A stretch of 64,000 nucleotides of DNA from Paraconiothyrium sp. Pb-2020 (lineage: Eukaryota > Ascomycota > Dothideomycetes > Pleosporales > Didymosphaeriaceae): NCBI GenBank assembly GCA_022419385.1, contig JAJUBI010000005.1:4774001-4838000 (forward strand), read 5' to 3'. The translations under genes were made by a program, and so were the position numbers. Below the pieces are notes generated by a model that saw only the letters and a program-made list of their open reading frames with translations, did not search any database and was not told the DNA's origin. Positions 21,301 through 32,301 of the stretch are shown piece by piece (position 1 is the stretch's first letter; each line of letters opens with the position of its first letter).

Positions 21301-24300
21301 TTAGAATATATACTATTAAAGCTGCGTAATACTTTATAAGTCTTTATAAACTTACCTACTATAAGGACCTAACAGTAATAATATATATAATAGGGATTTA
21401 TATTTAAGAGCATAATAAATTATTAGTAGTATTATTTATAGCTTTAAGAGTTTGTATATACAGTCTTGTCCTAAGCTACTAAATAAACTAAGGTAGAGAA
21501 AATTTAAAAGCTTAGTACTATTTAGTATAGTAAAGGTATCTAAGTTAAGATATTTTATTATCTAGTCTACTAGGCTTCTAGAGCATTATATATAAGTATA
21601 GTTAAAAGGCTATAAGTTAGTTCTATATACTATTAGATTCTATAAGTAGTTACTTCTGTCTACTAGGCTAGCGAACTAGGGTACTATTAGAATAAATACT
21701 AGGAAGATAGTAAAAAATATAGGTCTAAAATAGAATTTTATATAATAGACTAGTTAAAGTATATAAGGTAAACTATTATTTAAAGTAGAGTAGAACTAAG
21801 ATATATTTCTATTCTACTGTTAGTAGGAAGACTAATTTAGGGTATATATTAAAAGGGAGGGATTAATAGATAGAGGTTTAGGCCTAGAGCCGCCATTTAA
21901 TAATTCTAGCTAAGGTAGTGTTAAGTTAAGCAGTGTTAAATTAATTATAGTTAAGATAATTATAACTAGGGCAATTATATTTAAAGTAGTTATATTTAAG
22001 GTAGTTATCTTTAAGGTAGTTATATTTAAGGTGGTTATATTTAAGATAGCTATAGTTAAGGCAATTGTAGTTAAGGTAATTATAGTTAAGGAAATTTTAG
22101 TTAAGGTAATTAGTATTAAGAGAAGTAGTACTAGAGTAAGTAGTACTAGAGTAAGTAATACTAGAGTAAGTAGTACTAGAGTAAGTAGTATTAGGGTAAC
22201 TAGTGGCTAGGTAAGCGGTGGCTAGGTAAGCGGTAACTAGGTAAATAGTAACTAATTTAGTAGTAACTAATACTAAATATAAGGAAAATTACCTTTATAT
22301 CTATTTAGTATAAGTATATCTCCTATATTAAAAGTATTAGTAGTAATTAGTATAATTATTATCTATTCTTGCTTTAGAAAGCCTATACTTTAATATACTG
22401 CAGTACTAATAGCAGTAAAGTTTTAGTAATTATAGACTAAAGAATATATTATTTAAGTATACTAGTAATTATCTACCTAGAACTGCCTAGGAGTTTTAAA
22501 AATTCTTCTTTATAATATTATTTACAATGCACCTAATATTAAAGCACAACTTATTAAGTAAAGCTCTAATATATACTAGTTAATATAGTAAAAGTAAGTA
22601 GAAAACCTCTACTAATATATAGGAGGCTAAAGAATAGTGCTAGTATAAGAAAAGCTATAAAGAGTATCTTTAGCTTAGGTAGATTTAGATAAAATAATTA
22701 ATTTAGTAAGAGCTAAGAGTTTACCTATAGATAGATTATACTCTCTTTGCCTTAATATTATAATAATATAATACTCTAAAGCCTTATTTATATTATGTGA
22801 ATAATTACAGCGCTAGACTGCTGGCAGGGTATTACCTAGATATAAGTTAGGGTGCTATAAGCTAATAAAAGCCTACTTTAGTTATTTTTATTATTTCTTA
22901 GTATATTGCGTGGAATAAGATTCTACTAGTAAGCTATAATATTAATATAACATATAGCTTAATTAAGTCTAGAATGTTATTTAAATACGCTTTAGGAATT
23001 GCTAAATATATAATTATATAAACTAAATTAGTCTTAGCTAGGGGGAGGAACAAAATTTAGCTATAAGCTATAATAGAAAAATGTCTTATAATTTAACTCT
23101 CTAAAAATATAAACTATAAGATCTATAAAGATCTTTCTCTATTATTTAATTATTTTTAATCTAACTTTTACTATTATATAATTAATTTAATTAGAAAGTA
23201 TATCTACTTTATAACCTTTTATCTTTTTACCTTCTAAGTATTTTAACAGCAATAATAGAAACTAGAGTATATTTATTATATATATTAGTACTCTAGAATA
23301 ATACTTTTGTGTTCTCCTATCTCCTAGAATTAGAGAAGTAATAATTCTAAACTAGAAGAAATATAAATAAAGCAAAGGTAATTAGAGAAATTATACTAAT
23401 CTATATAGTATTATTAATTTAAGTTATAGTTTAGGGTTCTAGTCTAACGCATCTATAACATAAAACTTAGTAGAAAGATATATAACCTTTATAGAATCTA
23501 GATAGAATTATTATTTTAGTATAGGCTATGGCTGCGAAACTATTAGTCTAATAGTCTAAAATTTAGGAGGTCTAATACTTAATAACTAAATTATTAGTGT
23601 AACAGGGCCTTCTTAACACTGTGGTAAGCCGCGGCCTAGTTAGGGTTCTATTAAGAGATAAGTAGTATATAGAGTTGTATAAGTTATATACGTATAAACG
23701 TTAATTAATTACTATAATAAGAATATATTGCTAAAGACTTAAGGGTAATCTTCTATAAGAAAACTAGATGCAGTAAACTGTATTATAGATTAATAATAAG
23801 AGATTACTAGTAGTAATCTATTATCTCTATATACTACTATCTAATCTAGGCTCTGTAGGCTCTGTATATAGATTCTATAGATCTAGGCTCTATAGCTCTA
23901 TTCTATAGATCTATAGATCTAATTATATAACCTTAATTACGTGTCCATATTATGCTTAGCATTTAACCTATAATTATAATACTTATTCTTATAATCTAAC
24001 TGGTTGCTACTGTCATCACGTTAGTTCCTATAATTCTGTTGCAGTATAGCAGCCGTAATAATTAGCCTTATAGATAAGTCTCTATTTTTTACTAATTTCT
24101 TTAGGCTAAGGTAAGAAGTGTTTAATTTTATAGACTACTCTACTCTATATTCTTCTTATATTACAGCGTTAAAAAATAGTAGTTAAATACTAAGCCTCTC
24201 TTTTAGCTATATAGCTAGAGTATTTTATAGTAAGTTACTTATTACTTATATTAGTCTTTTTATTAACTGCCCTAGAAAATGCATTTACTAGCCTTATATT

Positions 24301-24350
24301 AGGTAGGTATAATAAAAGTTAGTTTTAGTCTACTAACAACATCACTTTTC
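18395..24350. repeat. AT-rich, TpA-saturated block (RIP-like relic of repeats)
   Basis: About 6 kb whose composition changes abruptly from the flanks. TpA steps are extremely common, CpA/TpG are scarce, and every frame is closed by frequent stops, so no reading frame above 60 codons occurs. This is the expected end product of repeat-induced point mutation, a premeiotic C-to-T process in Pezizomycotina that targets duplicated DNA with a CpA preference. A few GC-richer words survive (for example near 21015, 22810 and 23625). The original element(s) can no longer be identified; I found no convincing terminal repeats at the edges. The 15-nt tandem array inside it is listed separately. No gene was recognised here. 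Confidence 0.88.
21913..22269. repeat. 15-nt tandem array inside the AT-rich block
   Basis: About 24 consecutive units keep a strict 15-nt period, so corresponding bases line up every 60 nt. Units drift along the array: TTAAGGTAGTTATAT in the left half, CTAGAGTAAGTAGTA in the middle and CTAGGTAAGCGGTGG on the right. A 15-nt period equals five codons, so it may be the mutated remnant of a pentapeptide-repeat coding region of a transposon or host gene, or a simple minisatellite. The drift suggests successive local expansions. Confidence 0.8.
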
Positions 24351-24717
24351 CCTTTAGTAGTAATAAAGAGCAACTGATGAGCCTTTTCTTACAGAATATT
24401 ATAGTAAAGAATACATTAAATGGCACAAATAGCATTCTCTGAGACAGAAAAGCAGCGACTGTTGGGCGATACTAATACATACGGCCGACACAAGGCCAGT
24501 GAGGAGGTGGTCAGGCGACACCAATAAATATGCCTACTATTTCAACTTGTCCGAAGCTTTCCTTCTGTCCTTTATTCCCTTGTCAACTTGCATACATTAG
24601 CAATTACATACTCGTTTAGTACTACAGATTTGTGTTGATGACGTTCGTAAAGTAGTCCGTCCAAAAGTGTGGTGCAGCTGTATTCCTCCACAGCGCACTA
24701 CGCCAAAGAATGCAAAG

Positions 24718-26363
24718 TCATTCGGTAGCTTCTACGTGACCAAGACCCTGGCGCTCAGAAGTCGCAGGCACCGTGATGACCAGAGCAGCATGCGTATACA
24801 ACGCATTAATGCCAGCGTCGTTTCCGTACTGAATCAGGCGTTAGCCACCAGCAGAGCATCTAAAATTAGCTCCAACTTACCGTTACATGCACGAAACTGA
24901 GCTCCGGGGACGCTGGCTTCGTCAACCACTTGATTTTGAGCCAACTAGCGTTAGCCTCAACAAGAATGTCTTCACGAAACGCGTCGTAGCCGACCGGCGT
25001 GAGTATGGCTCGCCCACAGGAGTTGCCCACAGAGCTTTTCTCGGTGCCATCCTCATCCTCTTGCTTAAACTCGCCATCATTGCTACAATTATCAGGCTTG
25101 TCCGGATCGTAGTCGTCGAAGAATTAGTTGCTCTTGAGATCGTAAATAGGACGTACGGAGATGTCCAGGCCAAGTGCTTTGAAGACAGAGTAGACAGCCA
25201 TGTCCGCACCCTTCAGAACACCTGGGAGAGCTTTAGCTCCCTCTTCGGTCGAATGCGCATAGGCATGCTGACAGAAGATGCCAAGATTCCCTCCTAAATG
25301 GCGTTAGTCGCTGACACATATCCCTACGAAGGTGCTCACCTGTAGTCATGAAGTCCTGGTCGTCAAGCGCGGCCTTAATTTTGTTGAACAACGGGTGTTG
25401 TGTAATGTCCATGGTAGGGCTGTTCCCAGCCAAGTCGTCCACGCCTGGGGTACAATAGAGATTGTAGGTCAAGGTGATTCGATGGCCCTCGGTAACCTCC
25501 AAGACTTCATGCTCGCAGTCACTGTAGAAAGCAGCCCACTGAATAGATGTCTTAATGTTTTCTTTGGACCCAGAAGCACCCCAATCGAAGGTCGTGGAGT
25601 GACCGCCGTGACGCACAATGAGTTGACCACCATCATGATGACACGGGAGACAGACAACAAGCGAGCCAAACTGCGTATCAGAACGAGGTGTATCCACATG
25701 GGTCTTGAAAAACCCGGATGGTGCGCCGTATATCTAGAAAAGATATCAATAAAGACATTCTATGCAATGCGCGCCCTGGTCATCGATATGAGGGACCTAC
25801 ATTCAGCTTGTATAGCTCCGCTTTGACGCCGTGCGTACCCAGGTCAGCTCCAGCGATTGGAAGCAACACTTGAGCAATGGTGTCTACAATACCAAGCTCA
25901 TATGGACAGAAGTCGGTCGAAAAAGCCTTACGATCAAGCTTCGTCGCCTTACGGTACGATTCGTCAATGACATCCTCGCCTTTGTAGCCAAAGCTTGCTG
26001 GTTGACAGTCCTCGACCAGCTTGAGAAGGGAAGCCTGCTGATCATGATTGGCGCCATCGATCGGAAAGACGAGCTTCGAAATGCGCGTAGAAGCGTTCGG
26101 AGAATACCAGCGGAGAGCAAATGGGGATGTCGAAGAGGTCATGGTTGTCTCGGCTTCTCCGGCGAATGAGTCCTGTTGATATCAATATTGTAATAAGAAG
26201 CTGTTCAATGGACGAGAGGTTATACCATGGGCACAAGACCACCACAGGCAAAGGTCGCGGACTTGCTCTCAATAAAGGAGCCCAGTTCCTCAGCGATCGA
26301 GTCGTGGAAACTCCGGCCGGTTGAAGCCATCTCTGCTACTGCTGAGTATCGCGATATCTTCAT
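24718..26363 (-). pseudogene. 2OG-Fe(II) oxygenase gene with one in-frame stop
   Basis: Five exons give one continuous design: 26363-26226, 26172-25801, 25733-25340, 25293-24881 and 24828-24718 (475 codons plus stop). All introns are 48-67 nt GT-AG and phase-consistent. The product begins MKISRYSAVAEMASTGRSF. The oxygenase core has the iron-ligand motif in FFKTHVDTPRS, HHDGGQLIVRHGG, the distal His in CEHEVLEV and the 2-oxoglutarate Arg in GHRITLTYNLY; the C-terminus is FVHVTYGNDAGINALYTHA. Exon 4 contains TAA at 25126-25124 between DLKSN and FFDDYDPDKPD, with good coding on both sides. CAA to TAA would fit RIP leaking from the AT-rich block about 0.8 kb away. Alternatively a 60-nt in-frame segment with donor GTACGT, a CTAAT word and a weak AAG acceptor could be an intron that removes the stop. 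Confidence 0.72.
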
Positions 26364-27944
26364 GTCGCAGTGTTTATTAGCCGGTGTACTTGCAAAGCCC
26401 CCGAAGTTGGCTTTTTATAGAGACCCGTGTTAGCACACAAACCGTAAGATCATGTGTTGCAGCCTAGAGACTTGTCGCACATAGCGCAGGCCCGAAAATC
26501 CCTGCCAAGCTTCATTTTGGGATTTCCCGAGTAACAATATAGCTAGAGGCTAGTCAAACCTCAGAACAGATCACAGTTATGGATCGGTGTAAGACGCTAA
26601 GCCAAAACTGTCCTAAGCGGACGGCGCTGTAGCCTGAAGCAACTCACCGCAGCGCAATGATTGGTACACACTGGTCTCCATTGACGCATTTCGTCTTGTA
26701 ATTCCTCTCCTTCCTGGCTGTATAAGCTCGACGCCGGACTACCTCTGGTTTTGTGATGTGAATCGCGCGTACGATCAAGCCCTGAGAAGCTCCTATCACG
26801 TGCCTGGAGCACAGGCCAGTCGATACTTTCTATATAACTGAACTTAGGAGCTTATCTCCCTTGTTCAGTGATAATACATTAGATCACCCTGAGTAGCCTG
26901 CTACGCTCCCTCCAACAGGTTTTCAATCAGGTCATTCCCGCACTTTCCTGTAGACTGATTGCGCATAGTGATGATTAGTCCTCCCCCACTCGAAATGATA
27001 TCTCTACGCTGGCTCGGGCGCTGTTGTGAGGAAACAATACCCTTGTTCACATTCCTCTGGGGTTTAAGTTCCGATGATCACAAGCCAGCAATGAAGCGGG
27101 CGTTTGAGGCCGTGCATCTTCGCATCAACAACGTTCCATGCTGATGACTATGGACATTGTTTAGCTCAACGTCTGAGTCAAAATCTCTTTACATAACCTG
27201 CTAAGCATGCGCGTGATCTATAAGCAGTCTTGAATGGGGCCAACAAGGCATTGATCGAGGTGTCGTCTAAGGAAGGCATCTCTAGGCGCAAGCCAAGTGT
27301 ACACAGGGCTAGGGCTCGTCTGGATTGAGACTAAGACTCCAAAGCTAGGTGATGTGATAAACCTGCTCATTGAATCCTGATATCAATGTGGGGTTGAAGG
27401 TGTGAAGTACGGCGACATGGTTGGCGCTCACGCGGGCTCGGGGAAAGCATGAAACCTGAAAGCTGATCTTTGAACATTACAAGCACGAGTACAAACTGCA
27501 ACAAGACTTTGTAATAGCGCTTGATAGGCGTGTAGGTCGTGCACATGTCTCTAGATCCTGACCTATGAACACAGAGATTACCAGCTCAATTACTAGTATG
27601 AAAAATTATAAAAGGGTATCATAAGCTCTAGTCTATGTGCTCTCCATCCTTATAGCCCGTAAAACTACATCTTATTGTCTACCATTACCACTTCTCGCTC
27701 GGGACTGTTCTCTTTTCTAATTCGTTAACCTGCATTCTTTCTATCGCTTACTCGTATGTTGTCACTGAAACCAACCCAAATTCCAAGTATAGGAAGTTCA
27801 CCGACACACTACTGCGGTAACTAGGCCATCAATAATGTAGCTCCTGATTCGGTGTGTATCTTTTGTGGACAAGCTGCATCGCTGTCGGCGTGTTTCCTTC
27901 CGAGTTGTCCTCGTCGCTCCGCGGGAGCGGTGTGAAGGAACGCC
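26364..27944. other. Intergenic, about 1.6 kb; nothing recognised
   Basis: Only short frames without domains are present (for example minus 26597-26812). Composition is intermediate and there is no repeat I can follow. It contains the upstream region of the oxygenase gene and the 3' flank of the GPI-type gene. Confidence 0.5.
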
Positions 27945-29220
27945 TCATATAATAATCATAGCAGTGAGTAGGCTTATCCAAGCGAAAGTACTGGCGATGA
28001 CAGGATTCAGGGAACGTGAAGACGAGGATCCAGCAGGGGCAAATGTTGTGGTTGGGGTAAATGACACATAAAAGCTTGTTGTTGGTTCCGATGTAGTCTG
28101 CGCGAAGATGGGTGTGTTACTGGAGAATATCGTCGGTGTCGCGTCTGCCTCTTCAGACGATGTCTCTGGGTCATCAGATGTAGGTTCCGGATCATCGGAT
28201 GTGGGTTCCGGATCTGAATCTGCTGTAGGCGTGGCATCTGCCCCAACATCGGCCAGTTCCGCAAACTTCGCAGTCACCGCAGCCCCCATTGTGGGCTCAT
28301 CTGCACAGTATGTGCTGTAGTCCCCTGCCGTCCGCCCCAGCCGACACCAAACGTCGTCGTCCACGTCCATGCCCGAACACTTGGTTGTGGCTCTTGCACA
28401 CCCTTTGGCTAGAGAGTTCCACTGATCCGGTACCCAGTATGAGCCTGATTTACAAGCACAATCTTGCCCTGCGTTTCCACAGTAAGACCGCAGACTCGAC
28501 CAAATGCTGCAGGCATCTGTCGCTTCAGTGGGCGTGAATGTTTGAGTGACCATGTGATCGGTAGGCGCCGTCGCCTTCGCCGTGACGGTCATGCGTTTGC
28601 CTTGTGGACGATCGCGATAGCCGCTAGGGAATGGATTCTGCTTCCCGGTAGCCTCGGCATATGGGTTTTCAGTTGGCAGATAACTTTCTTTTGCCGCGAA
28701 AAAGCCGTACATCTTGGAATAGAAGGGAAGCTCGGGTCCGTCGAAGTCTATATCAGGATTAGTGCATCGTACTCGTGCGGCGCATCGATCACGTACTTTC
28801 GAACAGTGCCTGCTCCCGGTCGCCCTCTCTGTAGGAGCCTAGAGAGAATACCGATTCATCATCTTCGAATATCATTTCATCTTGTGGGCGCGGCAGCTCG
28901 ACTAGTTTAGGCAATGTTTGTTCCCCATTTTTTGACCCGCCGACTTTGTTAATCACATTCCCACCTTTGTTCCCAGTATTTTGATTTGGAGTTTTTGGAG
29001 TTTTCGGAGTGTTTGGCTTAGGTTGTGAGCCTGGAATTACTGCCCTGGGCGCGATGTGTTCCGGGACGACGGTCACTGGCTCAGGGATGACTGGGACAAG
29101 GTTTGGCACCTGTGGAACCGGCTTAGCGATTGGAACAGGTGCGATCGCGTTCGCAAGAGCTAGAAACGCTAGAAAAGTGCATAAAAGCATCTGCAAGGAC
29201 GACGAGACTGGGAAAAACAT
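27945..29220 (-). CDS. Secreted, probably GPI-anchored protein with eight-cysteine domain
   Basis: Two exons, 29220-28797 and 28747-27945, joined by a 49-nt intron (GTACGT...ATATAG) that fuses two frames that would otherwise look like two genes; about 408 residues. The N-terminus is a signal peptide (LLCTFLAFLALANA), starting at Met 29220 or 29190. A Pro/Val-rich and then Asn/Lys-rich low-complexity stretch follows. The middle carries eight cysteines spaced C-x9-C-x6-C-x-C-x17-C-x6-C-x10-C-x12-C, a pattern I do not recognise as CFEM or another named fungal family. Then come acidic DDPEPTS repeats, a Ser/Thr-rich stalk and a C-terminal hydrophobic tail (IASTFAWISLLTAMIII) after small residues, the layout of a GPI signal. 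It is probably a cell-wall or surface protein of unknown function. Confidence 0.68.
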
Positions 29221-29270
29221 GCTGAAGAACAAGAAGTCACGGCCAAGTTTCGAGGTAGTCCTGGCAAGAA

Positions 29271-29280
29271 GCTTATATAG
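29271..29280 (-). promoter_or_regulatory. TATA-like box of the GPI-type gene
   Basis: On the minus strand the sequence reads CTATATAAGC, about 50 nt upstream of the proposed start codon at 29220. The position and sequence fit a core promoter TATA element, although transcription starts are not known. Confidence 0.45.
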
Positions 29281-29666
29281 AGTCACCGCGCCATCGTTGA
29301 TAGGTCGTGTCGTTCAGCCTAGCGGGCTGTGTGCACCTGTCGGGCAGCCTGAGTCTAACGAGATTGGTGGCCTTTGACGCCGATTGGTCCTGCTCCAACT
29401 TTGGCCCCCAAACCATTGCCTCGTGCGCTCAGCCACGCAAGGCTGCCTTAGCATAAGCTCTTAAGCGAGTCTACTTGCTGGGCACGCAGCGCTGTCTAGA
29501 CTTCTATAAACAAATTAAAGACATGGGCCTTGCATTGCCTAAGATCTGATTAGGCATGCGCTGTTGCTTGTGTAACCCGATGGTCCAAACATGGCCCCAA
29601 CAAGGTCTCGCATGAAGCTTTTGCCCAGCCGCGGACCATCACATAGATACCCATGATAAAAGGCTT

Positions 29667-31811
29667 ATGCACGCCGCCCCCAAACAGACAGAATTTCTCG
29701 CAGCAATGAGTATCGTGTATCGACCGTTGAAGGAAAAGCATGAGGAGATCAGGTTGTTGGATGTGGAACCGGCGAACAAACTTGATGCCCCTCTCCGCGC
29801 AACACTCCGCCACGCTGAATTGCACGACGCGCACTTTTCCGCTCTCTCGTACGTATGGGGAGACACAGTCAATGACCGATCCAATATCGCGATTCGGTAC
29901 GAAAGAAGCGCTCGGGAGTACCTCGCTTCCAAGTTGCGCGGCAAGTCGGCTGCCCCAACGTACGTTCACAGCATTGGCAGCAGCCTAGCTAGAGCCCTGA
30001 GACACCTGCGACAGAAGTATGGAAGACTTACCATATGGACTGATGCTCTTTGCATCAATCAGAATGACAAGAAAGAGAAGGACTGGCAGGTGCCCCTCAT
30101 GAAGGCTATCTATTCCGAGGCCCAAGAGGTGCACGCATGGTTGGGTCCTCGGTACAATGAAGAAATCAGCACCATTCGTGATGTCAATGCAGCTTTTGAC
30201 CTGGCCAACGCAATTTGGACTCTAGCAGCGCGTATCATAGATTCAATAAATCTTCTAACTGAGGAAGATTGGCTTGAAGCTTGCTTCACAGTGGCCAACG
30301 CGCATCAATCATCGGATCAAACGCACCGCAAGTGGACTGATTTTGCAGTAGCTCTACGTCGCGCCGCAACGTCCGACCACTCGATACAGAACGAGCTAGC
30401 GTGCCTCCGAACACTCTCGCAGAACAATTACTTCGCCAGGATGTGGATCCTGCAAGAGACCGGCCGGGCACGCAAATTGACCTTCATTTTCGGCCTGAGA
30501 AAGATACCCCATCGACCTATGCTGTTAGCCCTGAGTCTAGCCAACTCCCTGCGAGACTCCAAAGGCTCCTCTCAAGCTGGTAACATATCTTCTCGCTTCG
30601 ATACTCGTTTCTTGGGCTGCCTGTCAGCTCGCACCACGTGCATGCAGAAACGATCGCTTCGAGACGTGTTGGCCTCAGCATATTTCAGTCCGCCTCCACT
30701 CCAGGAAGCAGGCGATCCGAAAGACCTCATCTATGCGCGTCTTGGTCTCGCCGAGAACGCACGCGGAATCACTGTCGAATACGGGCTGAGTATTCCCGAG
30801 GTGTACACCGCTGCCTCTAATTTCCTCCTTTCTGAGGGGTTCCTGGAGATTCTGGTTACATTCAGACCTTATAGATTCCAGAGAGGGATAACCGACGAGA
30901 GCTTTCCGTCGTGGGCATATGACTGGTCGAAGAAAGGGTTCAATTCCTTCGACAGATTCACCGCGTCTCAAGGCACGACTCAAAAGGTTTCCATTGCGCC
31001 CTATCGCGACGCGAAGTTCAAACACGTGCTTTCCATGACCGGTATCAGCATTGGAACCGTGAAAGTCGCCAATGAGAAGTTCTCTACTACGGTGCTCGCT
31101 GCCGGGCTACACAAAGCAACTGTCGGTATAGGCAGCATTCGTGCCGTGTCCGAAGAACTGTCTCCGGAGAAGCAGGAGACCCTAGTACACAACATAACTA
31201 GTGCATATCAGCAACTTGGTATCAGTATACTAGATGCAGATGTTGAAACGCTTCTCAGCTATCGCACGCTGCCATTCGCGTCATTCTGGTGCTGGTGGGT
31301 ACATTGGATCGGGTCCCTGGTAAACTTGATGAACGACGCTGAGGCCCAGCACCCTGATGACAGTGTACCAAACTTCAACGTCACCGAGTTGCTCTTCCGT
31401 GAGGATCCCGGAGTGCTAAGTCGCACGGAAAACATCAAGCATTTGGGGACTAAGTCAGGCGTTCTGGCTATGATTGATTATCAGCGTTGGTTGACACTCC
31501 TTGACATGGAGTCAGGGCACGGTGGGATCGAAGACACTATGGCCATCCAGTTTGCAGAGTCGCTGTTCCGCTCTGCTTGGGGAATGCGACCCGTACTTCT
31601 TGACAGTGGTCGCTTGGGCTACGCCCCCGAAGACACTAGACTACAGCTACATGATGAGGTGGTTATCTTTCACGGGGTCAAAGCGCCACTGGTGATACGG
31701 AAAACCACTAAAGACGCGTATAGAATAATTGGGCCAGCACACATATGCGGAGGGATGCAAGGGGAGCTCATGGATGCAACATTGCCTGGGTCTACATATA
31801 AGTTGATCTGA
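29667..31811 (+). CDS. HET (heterokaryon incompatibility) domain protein
   Basis: Uninterrupted 714-codon frame; the real start may be Met 14 (29706, MSIVYRPLKEKHEEIRLL). The HET domain occupies roughly residues 55-200 and shows its three hallmark blocks: FSALSYVWGDT (residues 57-67), LTIWTDALCINQNDK (121-135) and the segment with LMKAIYSEAQEVHAWLGP (144-161). A long variable C-terminal region follows, including ARMWILQETGRARKL and ASAYFSPPPLQEAGDPKDLIYARLGLAE, usual for this family. HET proteins act in fungal non-self recognition and can trigger cell death when incompatible alleles meet; many family members have no tested role. No membrane segment or second signalling domain is recognised. 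The gene looks intact, although its neighbour 3 kb to the left (the oxygenase) is broken. Confidence 0.88.
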   Translation: MHAAPKQTEFLAAMSIVYRPLKEKHEEIRLLDVEPANKLDAPLRATLRHAELHDAHFSALSYVWGDTVNDRSNIAIRYERSAREYLASKLRGKSAAPTYVHSIGSSLARALRHLRQKYGRLTIWTDALCINQNDKKEKDWQVPLMKAIYSEAQEVHAWLGPRYNEEISTIRDVNAAFDLANAIWTLAARIIDSINLLTEEDWLEACFTVANAHQSSDQTHRKWTDFAVALRRAATSDHSIQNELACLRTLSQNNYFARMWILQETGRARKLTFIFGLRKIPHRPMLLALSLANSLRDSKGSSQAGNISSRFDTRFLGCLSARTTCMQKRSLRDVLASAYFSPPPLQEAGDPKDLIYARLGLAENARGITVEYGLSIPEVYTAASNFLLSEGFLEILVTFRPYRFQRGITDESFPSWAYDWSKKGFNSFDRFTASQGTTQKVSIAPYRDAKFKHVLSMTGISIGTVKVANEKFSTTVLAAGLHKATVGIGSIRAVSEELSPEKQETLVHNITSAYQQLGISILDADVETLLSYRTLPFASFWCWWVHWIGSLVNLMNDAEAQHPDDSVPNFNVTELLFREDPGVLSRTENIKHLGTKSGVLAMIDYQRWLTLLDMESGHGGIEDTMAIQFAESLFRSAWGMRPVLLDSGRLGYAPEDTRLQLHDEVVIFHGVKAPLVIRKTTKDAYRIIGPAHICGGMQGELMDATLPGSTYKLI

Positions 31812-32301
31812 AGCGGCTCCCCATACATCCTAGAGAGTGGTATTAGTGTACGTCCGAGCCGGATCAGAACTTTAATGACTTAATTCGACTGGAAAAGAGG
31901 AAATGTTACTAATCATCACCGATACAACGTGTGCAGCATAGCTCGATGTACATGAGGCAAGCCCTCGCTAATCAGTAGCAGCTTCACCCAGGGTAGCGAC
32001 ATTACACAAACATACATAGAAAATTGTCCATTGTGTGCCCTCTATAGTGCTTTCCACATTCTCAGAAGGTGCACCAGCGAGTGTGTGATATGCAAATTCT
32101 TATGAAGGTAAGAAAAGGTCCGAAAAGGATGTCCACCAAAGTCATGATCACTCTGTATATTAGTACTGTCGTTTGTTTAGTGAAGGAGTGACTAGATTAA
32201 GCTATAGAGGTTTTCGAGGTGCTATATATGTATGTAACTAGAGAGTGCTGGTGAAGAGCAGGCTTGGGAACGTAACGTGAAGTGGGTACAATTCGGCTGT
32301 A
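31812..32301. other. Intergenic between convergent genes; nothing recognised
   Basis: About 490 bp separating the HET gene stop from the end of the minus-strand glutathione transferase. No frame, repeat or motif of note. Confidence 0.5.

Noticed and set aside
27945..29286. Two separate minus-strand genes (255 and 165 codons)
   Set aside because: A 49-nt intron with GTACGT donor and ATATAG acceptor joins them in frame, and only the upstream one has a signal peptide and only the downstream one has the GPI tail.
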